In this document: positions 42,849 through 53,689 of the stretch, in pieces
How positions within the stretch are numbered: position 1 is the stretch's first letter
Layout of the letters: every line of letters begins with the position of its first letter
Assembly: GCA_032164245.1 (NCBI GenBank)
Contig: JAVMKO010000006.1
Location: 9,315,001-9,379,000, forward strand
DNA length: 64,000 bases
Direction of reading: 5' to 3'
Source of the DNA: Sternotherus odoratus
Taxonomy: Eukaryota > Chordata > Testudines > Kinosternidae
Made by a program: the position numbers and the translations under genes
Notes under the pieces: generated by a model
The model's database searches: none
What the model was told of the DNA's origin: nothing
The model's input: the letters and a program-made list of their open reading frames with translations, nothing else

Positions 42849-45800
42849 CTTTGGTTCCCCTGTTGCTTAAAGGGGTCTTTTAGGTGGGTCTCAGAGCAAC
42901 ACCAATAAACATGCTGTGGCACAAATAGGAATCCATTTCAGGATGATTTTGGAGCAGGAGTAAGCCAGTGACAACACTCTTCCTCTTTTGTCAACTTAAA
43001 AAGTCAAATCTTCAGCAGGTGCTGGTGGATATAAATTAGCCTAAGAAAAAAATAGGATTTTTCCCTTGCCCCAACAAATAAATACATTAATACTGTTTGA
43101 GGATAAATTACCAGGAGTAGCATAAAATAGCTGGCTTGATTTTTTTTCCCCTCAAATTCTCTCACTAGAAAATCAGAGGCAAATATGCAAACAACATTTA
43201 TACAAAGTAGAAATTTTAAAATATATAAAATCTTTTAATGCAATATTCAGATTATAGCTTTTTAAACAGTCAAGAAATGCATATATTAAGTAGAAGTGAC
43301 AGAGTCCTGTGGCACCTTAGACTAACTAAAGTACTGAAGCATAAGCTTTCGTGGGCTAATACCTGCCTTTGTCGGATGCATGCAGTGGAAGTATCCAGAG
43401 GCAGGATATTAAGTAGTTACAGTAGTCTTAAATTACACACACTGTACATATAATTTAGAATCCAATTTTTCCCACACATAAATCCATGCAACTCCTGTTG
43501 AAAAAAATGGACTTTTTTATTGAAAGGCCTTTGTATATTAAAGTAAAGGTTCCTGGCTGACCTTAATATTAGATTAATTTAAGTAATCACCACTCTACAG
43601 GTTTTATTATGTAAGCTTTTGCCTACGCAGTTTTGGAATTACAAAATTATGGAAGTCCACTGTGGAGCAGCAGTGCAAAACTACATAGAATCATAGAACT
43701 GGAAGGGACCTTGAGAGGTCATCTAGTCCAGTCCCCTGCACTCAAGGCAGGACTAAGTATTATATGTATGTAATTAACATTGATATAATGTATTTATGTT
43801 CTTCTATAGTCTTATAAATATTATTATAACCACACTAAAGGTAGCATAAATTTTGTATTGCACAAATACCAAACTTATTTTTCCTTTTTACTGGAATTTG
43901 TCTGGAAGCTAGCTGTTCCTCAGTGAATAAGATCTAGCTTCCTGGAAAGTTTCAACTTTTAAAGTTCTGTTGCATAGGTGTTTTTATTTTAAATAGTCTG
44001 CATCTTCTTATCTCAGAAAAGATGCACATCTTTATTCAAAAATGGGTGAATGCTTTTGCTCAAATTTTCCAATAAAAATCCCCTTGTTTCTTAAAATCTT
44101 ACATGTTATTAGCTGTGGTTTAGGCTCTAATTTGCAAGTTGTTCTGGGTGGACAGACCCATTCACCCACATGATTCATTGGGGTGCTATAGGAATCCATG
44201 AGCACAGCATAATTTGCAGGATGAGGGCCTTCAAATTTTCTGTCGGTGCTTTCATATTTGATTGAACCTCAACTCTGACTATATCCATGTTCCATAGTTC
44301 TTTATAATACTCCCTCTCAGAGCAGGAGCGGAATTTCTGCATTTGGATAATTAGAAAAGACAAAGTATAGCTTAGACAATAAATATCAGGAAATGTGTGT
44401 GCTGTTGTTGTATTGGCAGGGTAAGATGAGTAATCCTAATGAATTTCTGCTTCTGTATTACAGGCGTTACCCCACCGTTGAAAAAAGAGCAAAAGCCTTT
44501 AATGGAGCAAGCTATGTGACCGTACCAGAGGACAGTGTTTTTCTTAAAGCTTTGCTTTTTGAACTTAAGCTGACAGATCTAGACAAGAACTTTGTGGAAT
44601 ATCGAGATAGCTGTTCTCGAATCAACAAGACTTCAGTGTATGCGCTTCCATCAGGAGGAGGGGATCTCTGGCCTGTCCTCGCCTTTCAGAAGAGTGGTTT
44701 GATATATGTTTGTCTTCCCCTAGTTGAGCAAGCCTTGAAGCCACGCCCACCCCTCATTAGTATTAGTGGAATCTCACAAGCCTTCGCTCTCTTGTCAGGA
44801 TTGCTGGTCTTCATTAACTCCAGTCAGAAGAATGAAGCTGAGATAAGTACAAAATTGGGCCAACTTCCAGCTTTAGTCATGCAGGCCTGTCCACTTGGCA
44901 CCCCATTAGATACAGACTTGAATGGTTTATTAGATAACATTCATCTTTCTACAAACCACACGCAGAAACAACCAATTTGGAGAATTAGCACATACAAAGG
45001 CAAACCCCAGGTTAATGTTTGTATTACTGAAAAAGTCAAGTCCATGCAATATGACAAAAGGGATGTTGTGGATATGTGGCAGGTTTATGGAACTGTGACT
45101 TGTAAGGTGAGATTTCTAGTATAAATCTGACTGACCTGTTTAGCATATGAACGCACGGGGAAAAGTAAAAATTCCGTTCATTTTACCTTGGCATATGGGG
45201 CAGTCGAATTAAATAGTTTTTATGCTTAAATGTATACCAGAGGATATTTATCAGATTAGTGAGCTAAAAAAACAAAATAAAACTGTTGCTTTGCTGTTAT
45301 TTTCTCACATTCATCACACATTTTTCTTCACTAGCTATTTATGGGAAATAAAACCAACACTCCTCTCCAGCCTCATCCAGATCCAAAATATTTTACAATG
45401 TTCTTATTATTTTAAATGAAAGAGTAAGTGTTTGCCTTTAGGGCCAGGGAATGAGAAATGACACTTATAGTGCTGAGTTTACCCCACCCATCTAAGAAAT
45501 GTTTTGTTTAGTGATGATCAACAAAAACAAAATTCTTAAATTAGAATGTTACAAGTGTTTTTGCATTAGCACTTTGAAAATTACTTGGTGGGTTTCTAGT
45601 AAATAAAAGTTTAATTTTATATCTTGCTTGCTTCTATTAAAACAAAATCATGCATCCACACATGCTATTTATCATTCCTAATGTTGCTAAATCCAAGGAC
45701 ATAGACTCTTGTGAAAGAAAACAGTTTTATGATTGTTTTAAATAGCTTCTGTGTGTGTTTAAGGTGTTTATTTTTAATAGTAAAAGTGAGGAAGCCTATT

Positions 45801-48800
45801 GGTTAAGTAGATCAATAATATTTTATGAAACATGCTAATATTTGTATAATTAAACGTGAATCCAGTAGCTGTATCAAATGATTTAAAGTTTCTCTTCTTT
45901 GTCATAAATTATGCTGGAGAAATATGTGTCATAATTATAACTAACCACTTTTTTAGCTGCTATTGTTTGATAAGGAGAAAAGAAATTCTGATTAAGTGCA
46001 TCATAGTAATTTAATTATTAGCAATAAGTGGCAGCATGCTCATCCCATAGGGAAGCTGACCAAAGTCTATTGCTCTTGAAGACTCTGGTTATTTCCCACC
46101 AGTTGTGCTGGTGAAGAGATTCTTGCTCTCAGTGGGGCACGTTTCTGGGTCACTTTGCAGAGTAGATAGCCAGCCATAAAGAGAAAGTATTGGTGTAATC
46201 ATGCACTGCTGAGCTGGCACACCAAGTGACTAGATGGTGGATAGCACTACAGGCCATCACTGAGAAATCTGACATGGTGTCTCAGTGGACATTAGTCATA
46301 TGTTTGAATCTGTTAAACAGATGATGTATGAATAACTGAATTAATTGGACAATTATTGAATATGTCTATCAAATTATTAATAATGGATCTGTTACTGCAT
46401 GTGCTTGGCTCATTTGCATCTTTTGCCAAGGAGTGCTTATTAATTAAAAGACTGTTCTAGAAAAGATTCTGTGTTAATACTGCCTAGGATATCAGAAGGT
46501 TAAAAATTGAGAAAAAGACGGGTTTAAAAGTATATCTGTCAATCTTCACGTGTGAGCCCATTTGAAATTCTTTTGTGGGATTGTTTCTTTTTTTTAATTT
46601 TCAAATGTCTAGTTCTGATTTTAGAAATACTATTGTGTTAATTTCCTGGCATTTTGTGTTCCAAGTGTGATTTAGAAGGAGCTACATCAAATGTGACGGT
46701 CAGCTTGAACCTCCCTGCCAATGGCTCTCCACTCCAGGATATCCTGGTGCATCCCTGTGTGACTTCCCTTGACTCTGCAATTCTTACTTCCTGTAGCGTT
46801 GATGTCATGGATGATTCTGCATTTAGTGGACCATACAAACTTCCTTTCACTCCTCCTTCTGACTTATTCAATTTGTGCTACTATACTTCCCAGGTAACTA
46901 GGTACATTCCCTGATACATATAACTTAGTCTTTCAAGTGGGTATGGAGAAAATCTATATCTTTGAGAAAGTTTAACTTCCTCAGGGATTAGTGAACTTTA
47001 CTTTGACACAGTAGAGCAAAGGTAAGATGCCAGGAACTGTTCCTAGCACACCACATATCTATGTAGTATAGTGACCTGGCTTGCAGGTTCATTAAAAATA
47101 TATAGTTCTCAACATAAATTAATCACCTATTAAGTTGTTTATTATTAAAGAGTATAACTAACTTCTTGAAGGTATTGCTGAATTATTCCTAAAATTAATC
47201 TACTCTCTTCAGGTGCCTGTACCACCAATTTTGGGATTTTACCAACTGAAGGAAGAAGAATCGCAATTAAAATTAACAGTTAATTTAAAACTTCATGAAA
47301 GTGTAAAAAATGCCTTTGAGTACTGTGAAGCTCGCATACCTTTCTTTAACAGGTAAAAGTAAAGAAATCCTAAACAATTTTCTTCACCGCCCTCATAGTC
47401 ATCTTAGTATGAGGATCTCTTGGATCAACATAACAGGTTTTGTTCCCTCTCAAGCTTATGCCCAAGGCTGCTGTCATTGAGAGTCAAGAAAGCACCTAAA
47501 ATGTATTCAAACTCAAATGATACTCAAAACTCAGGATATTCACCTGGACCCTTTTTTATTATTATTATTAGTGGTACCAACGGTCAGGACAGATGCTTTC
47601 TCCAACCAGATTTATGCTACTACTCTGAAAGGATAAGTTAGAATATTCAGCAAAAGTAATCCATTGCGCTCTACCATTCTTTGTGCCAAATTCAGCCACC
47701 ACTCACCTAGTGGAGTAAGTGTTGAGGTTGCTTCCAAACCAGGATCTCCCAATTGTAAAGATTTCTAATCATAGTCACAAATCGGCTTATCCAAATATAG
47801 TTGTTTAAAATTAAAATACCGTTTTTATTAAGCCTATCTGACAATTGCTAGGAGTATATTGTGATATAATTATCATTAAATTATAACCGTGTAATTCTAC
47901 AAAGCTGCCGACATTGATCGTAGCAGTGGTAAAATGCTGTCAATGAAATGAAATCACCAAAAGCTCTACTGCCATTAATACATTAAAACAGTCATGATTC
48001 CCCTTGGTTGTAATTTCTTTCCAAAAGATAGCAGTACGTTCAGTTCAGTGTGATTTGTCTGTGTACACACAAATAGTGGCATTTGTTTGAATACGTTTGT
48101 GGCTTTATATTCAATAAAATACCTGTCAATAAATAGTTGTATGGTGTTCCAATGACATTTTACTCTGTTTTCTACAATAGAGGTCCAATCACTCATTTGG
48201 AGTACAAAGTCAGTTATGGCCAGCTAGACGTATCTCGAGAGAAAAGCTTATTGGTTTGGGTCATAGGTAAACTGAATAAAATACATCTTTCATTTTTTAG
48301 AGTCGTTTGTATGTACATTTGTTTATCTAAATTTTTACTGAGGCTGTTTTTGTTTCTAGGACAAAAGTTTCCCAAATCATTAGAAGTTTCTCTTACTGGA
48401 ACTGTGACTTTTGGTTCTATGAGCAAAGAGCAACCAGTTGATCCAATTTGCACTGGGAGTACAGCATATGTAAAAGTGAGTTGTAATCTGTATGAAAATT
48501 AGTAATCACTTTTTATTATCTAAAATTGGCTATGAAACTATATTGATTTGCATCACACAATCAGTATCTTTGTTCTCTATTTTTGCTAGGATGCGCCTTC
48601 TCCAGTGTTATATCTTTGCACACTAAGGGTGGCATAAAAGATTACCAGCATTTCTGAAGTAAGAATAAAAATATGCATCTGATCATGTTTTCTCCATATT
48701 TTTGTAGCTTTATTTTAGGATCCCAGACTTCACACTTACCGGATGTTATTCAGACCAGCATTCTGTTCAGGTGTTTTCATCAGGAAAACCAAAAATAAGT

Positions 48801-50191
48801 ACATGTGAGTTGTTAAAAGTTATTGGTTATTTATTTAGTTGAAATGGTAAAGTGGAGTTGTAAAATACAAATAACTGGCTGAGTGTTAAAATTAAATTAT
48901 TTTTATTGATTTTATTAAATATGATTTTTAAAGTTAGTGAATTTCAGTGTAAAAGTCTTTAAAGCAATAAACATGCATCTCTCAAAGCCCCTTTTTTTTT
49001 TAAAAAAAAAAAGTACCTTTTTAATCAAATGATGTGACTGAGCCTGACAAGAATGTAAAGATTTAGTAACATGGTAACCAGAAATACCATACCTGCTCTT
49101 ACAGTAAATAGTGTGGTCTTTTTGACAAGATACACCGTTATGAACTAGACTTGGAAACTGAATTATGAGCTCCATGTAGAATAGTTACAATATTCTAGCT
49201 CCAGCTTAAATGGTCTGTTTTAAGACTCTCTTATAACATTAAAGTGATTTTAAAAAAAAGTTATAGAAGAGGAACAATATGCACGTGGCATAAATGGGTA
49301 ATCTCTGTATTTTAAATACTTATATGGTTCTCATTACCAAAGTATCTGAGTGCCTCACTGTCTTTAATATTCTTTAATATATTTATCCTCACTGCATGTC
49401 TGTAATGTAGGAAAGTGCTTTTATCCCCCAATTAACAGATAGGAAACTGAGGCACAGAAAGGCCGAGTGCCATGCCTAAAATCACACAGGAAGTATGTGG
49501 CAGAGCAAGAAATTGAATACACATCTCCTGAGTCGCAGTCTATGCTTAGCTGTGGGCCATTCTTTCTCAGATGTGTTTGAACACTTAAGATTTTTGGGTC
49601 TTCACCAAAAAAATACCACAGTTGGGCAAATATTAGACACTCATTAAACGTGAGCAGGTAGCAGTGGCTAATAAAGTCACCGTTTTATTTGGTGCGTCTT
49701 TATTTTGTAACTTCTTCCATGTACCTCAGCAGAAGCCCAGAAATTCCTCATGAGAATTCTTGTGGTGCCAGACCATTCATCACAGCAGTTAATTCTCATA
49801 CCATATATATTTATATTGAATACACAGATTATATTCAGGACACAAAATCCAAACCATACACCTGCTTTTGAGTTAGCCTCTGTTTGAATTATAAGCTTGT
49901 GACCAATGTATTAGTAGAGGTAATTGAAATTTAAATATCTCCTCTTCAGAAACAATTTTTCAATTGTAATACCCAAATTATTATTTGAAGAGACCATTAC
50001 ACTTTTTCTGTCAATTAGTAAGAATGGATCAATATTTTCTTACATTGAATAAAGTAATAATCTTAATGCAAGACACCATTTAATGTTTATTTTGTCTGTC
50101 TTTTTTAGCCCGGGAATTGATTTCCTCAGATTATTACATCTGGAATTCCAAAGCCCCAGCACCTGTAGTGTACAGAACATTATTTTTCTAA
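38905..50191 (+). CDS. AP5M1: AP5M1 (AP-5 mu subunit, MUDENG), whole coding span, 8 exons
   Basis: Medium (mu) subunit of adaptor complex AP-5, which works with the SPG11/SPG15 proteins in late-endosome to Golgi retrieval. Exons: 38905-38972, 44464-45106, 46666-46893, 47213-47352, 48181-48266, 48360-48475, 48708-48804, 50109-50191. They join to 1461 bases, 486 residues, close to the roughly 490 I recall for mammals. Residues about 24-205 form the N-terminal region containing [10 protein letters not shown]; residues about 210-486 form the mu homology domain, with [28 protein letters not shown] and the C-terminal [14 protein letters not shown]. Every exon phase agrees and every intron is GT-AG. 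The gene is intact. Its 5' end faces EXOC5. Confidence 0.96.
40897..41075. repeat. Perfect palindrome, 85-base arms, PLE-terminal repeat copy d
   Basis: Arms 40897-40981 and 40991-41075 are exact reverse complements with a 9-base centre (TTCGTCGGA). Each arm has GTGGGTATTAGCCCAC followed by GAAAGC, i.e. hammerhead stem II and GAAA, and TAGTCTTTAAGGTGCCACAG. Read on the minus strand the centre supplies CCGACGA, the hammerhead core with U4 changed to C; on the plus strand it does not. Confidence 0.9.
41310..41490. repeat. Old interspersed repeat
   Basis: 'gtgctctacaaacacatagt', 'cagtccctgccctgaaaacc' and 'ctcaggtttcctgaatccta' fit an old MIR/L3-like amniote repeat. Diverged; class uncertain. 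Confidence 0.35.
41630..42240 (+). mobile_element. LINE endonuclease fossil (L2/CR1-clade type)
   Basis: The frame at 41635-41946 reads [29 protein letters not shown] and [10 protein letters not shown]: the GDxN, GHTLDLIF and SDH landmarks of non-LTR retrotransposon endonuclease domains. The downstream part is degraded. The clade is uncertain; it differs from the window's CR1 copies. Confidence 0.65.
42718..42852. repeat. Tandem 31-base unit plus long AT palindrome
   Basis: Two copies of a 31-base unit starting TAGTCTTTTAAAAATTC at 42721 and 42752, followed by AAAGTTATTTTT (42779-42790), 50 bases of AT repeat (42791-42840) and the exact complement ending 42852. The last part is a 74-base perfect palindrome. 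Confidence 0.9.
43293..43405 (-). mobile_element. PLE-terminal repeat fragment, copy e
   Basis: On plus: 'gtgacagagtcctgtggcac', 'ataagctttcgtgggctaat', then 'tttgtcggatgcatgcagtg', the reverse complement of copy a at 17401. The core reads CCGACAA and stem II is imperfect. Confidence 0.65.
43684..43762 (-). mobile_element. CR1 3'-terminal fragment
   Basis: 'atagaatcatagaactggaa' and 'gggaccttgagaggtcatct' are the reverse complement of the extreme CR1 3' end with its short terminal repeat. Confidence 0.8.
44464..45106 (+). CDS. AP5M1: AP5M1 coding exon 2 (R23, residues 24-237)
   Basis: 643 bases, the largest exon, starting after TTACAG and ending at the codons for TVTCK before GTGAGA. The frame is also open upstream from 44393, but that stretch is intron. 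Motifs include [37 protein letters not shown] and [18 protein letters not shown]. The last part enters the mu homology domain. Confidence 0.97.
45107..46665. other. AP5M1 intron 2, nothing recognised
   Basis: AT-rich intron sequence without an identifiable repeat or coding signal. Confidence 0.5.
46666..46893 (+). CDS. AP5M1: AP5M1 coding exon 3 (residues 238-313)
   Basis: 228 bases, 76 codons, [20 protein letters not shown] through to FNLCYYTSQ. Acceptor TTCCAAG, donor GTAACT. Confidence 0.96.
47213..47352 (+). CDS. AP5M1: AP5M1 coding exon 4 (residues 314-359, split R360)
   Basis: 140 bases reading [20 protein letters not shown] through to CEARIPFFN, then AG. Acceptor TTCAG, donor GTAAAA. 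Confidence 0.96.
47353..48180. other. AP5M1 intron 4, nothing recognised
   Basis: Only an ATT-rich run near 47558 stands out. Confidence 0.5.
48181..48266 (+). CDS. AP5M1: AP5M1 coding exon 5 (R360, residues 361-388, split G389)
   Basis: 86 bases reading [20 protein letters not shown] then KSLLVWVI and one base of glycine. Acceptor CAATAG, donor GTAAAC. Confidence 0.96.
48360..48475 (+). CDS. AP5M1: AP5M1 coding exon 6 (G389, residues 390-427)
   Basis: 116 bases reading [20 protein letters not shown] through to [11 protein letters not shown]. Acceptor TTCTAG, donor GTGAGT. Confidence 0.96.
48708..48804 (+). CDS. AP5M1: AP5M1 coding exon 7 (residues 428-459, split S460)
   Basis: 97 bases reading [20 protein letters not shown] then [12 protein letters not shown] and one base. 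Acceptor TTGTAG, donor GTGAGT. Confidence 0.95.
48805..50108. other. AP5M1 intron 7, contains one MIR
   Basis: Besides the MIR at 49385-49560 there is a T/A homopolymer junction near 48989-49010. Nothing else recognised. Confidence 0.5.
49385..49560 (+). repeat. MIR SINE fragment
   Basis: 'cagataggaaactgaggcac', 'aaaatcacacaggaagtatg' and 'gcagagcaagaaattgaata' match the MIR core and tail order closely. Sense orientation in AP5M1 intron 7. Confidence 0.8.
50109..50191 (+). CDS. AP5M1: AP5M1 coding exon 8, last (S460, residues 461-486 and stop)
   Basis: 83 bases reading [20 protein letters not shown] then YRTLFF and TAA at 50189-50191. Acceptor TTTTAG. The YYIWNSKAP block is the recognisable AP5M1 C-terminus. 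Confidence 0.96.
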
Positions 50192-50500
50192 TTTCTCTGA
50201 AGAATTTTTGTATTTGAACAAAAAAGACAGCTATCAAAAGTGATGTTAATGTATTGTAAAGGGAAAAAAGGCAGTATTTTTAATGAATATATTTGTATTT
50301 AAGTTCCTGTTTTGGGGGTAGGGGGGACATCAATTTATTTCAATTAAAATTTATTTTGTTTGCTTTAACATTTTTAGTCCTAGATACTATTTGAAAGAAT
50401 ACACTTTAAAATCTGATTCCACCCCTCCATCTCTACCCCACATACAGCTTCCTGCTATTTTTAACTTTTACAAAATAAAAATTCAATGCTGCAAGCTGTT
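50192..50500 (+). other. AP5M1: AP5M1 3' UTR with poly(A) signals
   Basis: AT-rich non-coding sequence follows the stop. ATTAAA lies at 50343-50348 and AATAAA at 50474-50479; the second is the stronger candidate, placing a short 3' end near 50495. Longer alternative ends cannot be excluded. Confidence 0.5.
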
Positions 50501-52100
50501 TGGATGAGCCTTGTTAATTTTACTCCTATTACGAAGTCAGTCAGAGTCAGACTGGACCCTAAGTTAATAGGACAGTCCCATAGCAACAAATCCTTTTTAT
50601 CTTTGTCTTCATACAGTTGCTCTTCCCAATTTGTTCGACAAGATGATTTTGTGTGTGTGGTTCTGTATGAAGTACATATGAACATTTTAGCTCATGTATA
50701 TTTTAGTAATGGAAAATGAATTGTATCATGCTTTTAAAGTTGTGGAACAATAACTACATAATGGCATTGATAGCAGTAATCTGGAAATCTACCTTTGGGT
50801 AGTATTGTTATAGGAGACAATAGCAAAGATGATACAGAGATGCAAATACAGTTTAAAAAACAAATCACAGAATATTTACAAAAAATAGCAAACTATCACA
50901 CTTGTATAACTTCATGTGCTGAAAAGTATCACGAATCCACTTTTGTTAGAAAACTGGGCTTCAAGCAAAGGGAATGTGAGTTTACAGAGACAAACCTCTA
51001 ATTTTCAGAAGAAAATCAGTATCTGCGGGAACACAGGAAACGGACTTTGAGAGATATCAGGAAATGAGCAAATTGTGACAGGCTGGTAGAAGAAACTGGG
51101 AACCTGGAGAGCAACACAAAAGAAGAGAAGAATGCCGCTTCTACTAACTGAGCACCGTGGTCGCTGCTACAGTACTTCTTGTTTAACTGTACACTGTGTG
51201 ATAAATAAGATTAGTGATTATATAAGGAGGAAAATTTTAAGCTATAATTTAAATATGCTTAGATTGAGATAGTAATCTAATTGGTTGGTTAAACGTTATA
51301 AAGAGTAGATTAATTCATGTGAACCATGCAGCTCAGCTGAAACTACTATGCAAACTTCTAAAGGACAGCTACAGTATGGTGGAATTAAAATGACCCAGTT
51401 TACAAAGATGCTGCATTCATTTTTACTACTGGACAAAGAGTGCATTCATACGTTCTCTACAGTTTTGACCCCTACCCACGCCTCCCAAAGACCTTGTCAT
51501 ACAGACCAACACCGTGCTCAGATTAGGTTAGAGATTTTTTTAAAAAAAAGTTAGGGAGGCAGGGGGCAGACCATGCCCTATGTACAAGAATGCTACAGAA
51601 GGGCCATGAATCTGAATTTGTGGGGATTGCTTTGCACCATCCTAGTAGTGGGAAAGGGGATTTGTTCACCCTTCATGGGAGGCACCACCTTTGTAATTCA
51701 CAGGTGTCCAAAAATCTCCAGGACAATCCTGTATATCTTGGAGAACCAACAGGGTTGTGTGACAGAAGAAGCTCCCTTGTCCATGATAGTAGGGCTGCTT
51801 CATAAGCTATGTTGCTTTTGGTTCGCCTCCTGTCCATGCTTCCAAATCTCCCTAACCAAGGAGGACGTCCGTATGCAAGAAAGGAAAGTGATTGGCAGGA
51901 TTAATTTACCTGAGAATTCAGTGAAGGTGGGATGGGGGATGATAGTGCAGGTGGTGTCTCTTCTCAGACCATGACCAGTCTCTCTCTTGTGCAACACAAG
52001 GCATGTGAAAGATCACTGGAAACGTTATGATTTACAGAATATGATAATCCTACTTGTATGCATATAGCATTTGGGTATCTGAAGTTAGGAATATTGTCTG
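50500..52100. other. Downstream of AP5M1, nothing recognised
   Basis: No exon, repeat or RNA gene could be identified; short open frames here are unrelated to any family I know. Confidence 0.4.
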
Positions 52101-52960
52101 TGCATCGATTACAGATGAGTTTACACCTGGGGAATGCCCACTAGACAGAATGCAATCAGTCTAGATGGCTGGCTGGGAAGGCCATTGGGGAAAACAATAG
52201 AACTTTGAAGATGCTAATCTCCCACCTGGGAAGCCTTCCTGAGGATGTTATAAACAGCCTCGGTCTTGTGGCTGCTATGGCCCTACAGAGGCATGTGACC
52301 AAGTCACCTGGTACTGGACTCCTTCATAATACTTTCCAGTGACTAGGCGTGGGAATCAAACTGGGAGACAACGTGTTCCCTTCCTATGGTAAAGCTATTT
52401 AGGGCAGGGAGTGACACTGACTCCCCATCTAAGATTACTGCTAGAAACACCTAAGGAAACATCTAGAGGGTTTTCTAGTCTGTGAAATGAGTCCCTGGAG
52501 TTTTAAGTTTCAAGCAAGTGTAGCTGCCCTCAAGAATCTCTGCAAACTACCTAAAATTAACATTTAGGATGAGAGCTACTTATGTCCAACTTCTTTAGTA
52601 TATTAATGTTAGATTGTGTTTTGTTTTATTTGCTAGGTGATCTGCTTTGATTTGTTTGCTCTCCCTTAGTCACTTAAAATCTATCTTTTGTAGTTAATAA
52701 ACTTTGTTTTGTCTAAAACTGTGTGTGGAAATCATAACTGGGGGGGCAGAAAGCTGTATATATTCCTCTCCACATTGAGGGAGGGGGTGAATCTCAGGAG
52801 CTCACACTGTACAATTCTCTGGGTTGCGCAAGATGGTATAATGTTGGGTTTACACTCTGGGTGGAGGGTGCTTGAGTAACTGGGCAGTTCCTTAGCTGAG
52901 CCTTCCCAGGCAGAGCTGACCTCAGTATATGTGTGTGTAGCAGCAACTGGGTATGTCCCT
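52100..52960 (+). mobile_element. LTR-like block
   Basis: TATAAA at 52249-52254, AATAAA at 52696-52701 followed by 'ctttgttttgtctaaaactg', then a long G/T-rich tail. The phrase 'aggtgatctgctttgatttg' with 'gtagttaataaactttg' is one I associate with a common turtle LTR family. No internal coding region; class undecided. Confidence 0.45.
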
Positions 52961-53530
52961 ACCTGTGTTTGTGCTGGTAAAGTGTACCGCCACAGAGAGG
53001 CTGCATTGCAGCTCCATGGCCTGTTTATGGATTAGCTTCCCTGGCCCCTGCTCTGAATTTTCCTTGCCACACAGTGTGCAGGGAAGGGAGAATGGCACAA
53101 TTGGGGCCCAGTCTTGTTCCATAGAAGTCAATGGCAAAACTTCAGTTGACTTCAAGAAGAGCAAGCACGGGCTCTTTGTAGACCACTGAGGTATGCACCT
53201 AGCAGATTTTCTGCAATTCTCTTCCCTTTATTTCCATGAAACCACAAATCTGTTTCTGCTCTAGGATCCACCAATTACAATTTCAGGAACAGGACTGTGA
53301 CTTCAGGTGGGAAAGTGGAAACTGAAGAAATAGATCCTGCTCTCATGTAAATGACTTTAACAATCAATAAACTAAGGAATGAGAGACATTTCCTCCTGCC
53401 CTTGTCCTCTGAAGTTGAATGCTCTAAGCTTTTCCAGTGAAGGGATGGCCTTCTACATGGAATGAGGGATAGCTTGTCCTGGTAGATCTTTGCAATGACA
53501 ATGAGCAGCTTTTAATAACAAAGGACTGTT

Positions 53531-53686
53531 GGCCCCTGCTTCAGCAAGGTACTTAAGCACGTGCCTGACTTTAAGTATGTGAGTAGTCTCATGGATTTCA
53601 GCTGAAATCAATGGGATTCCTCGTGTCCGGCTGAAGTCAATGTTTAAAGTTAGGCATGTGCGTAAGCACATTGCTGAATCTGGGCC
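53531..53686. mobile_element. Palindromic MITE
   Basis: The left arm 'cttaagcacgtgcctgactt' pairs with the right arm containing 'aagttaggcatgtgcgtaag'. Outer parts 'ggcccctgcttcagcaaggt' and 'attgctgaatctgggcc' also pair imperfectly. About 43-base arms around 'cagctgaaatcaatggg'. Non-coding. Confidence 0.7.
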
Positions 53687-53689
53687 TTG

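Larger units (their letters stand above)
38973..44463. other. AP5M1 intron 1 (5.5 kb)
   Basis: Contains the 85-base-arm palindrome (40897), an old repeat (41310), a LINE endonuclease fossil (41630), an AT palindrome (42779), a PLE-terminal copy (43293) and a CR1 tail (43684). 38973-40860 and 43770-44463 carry nothing recognised. Confidence 0.65.

Noticed and set aside
44393..44463. Upstream in-frame extension of AP5M1 exon 2
   Set aside because: The conserved RRYPT join to exon 1 and a TTACAG acceptor at 44463 show this is intron.
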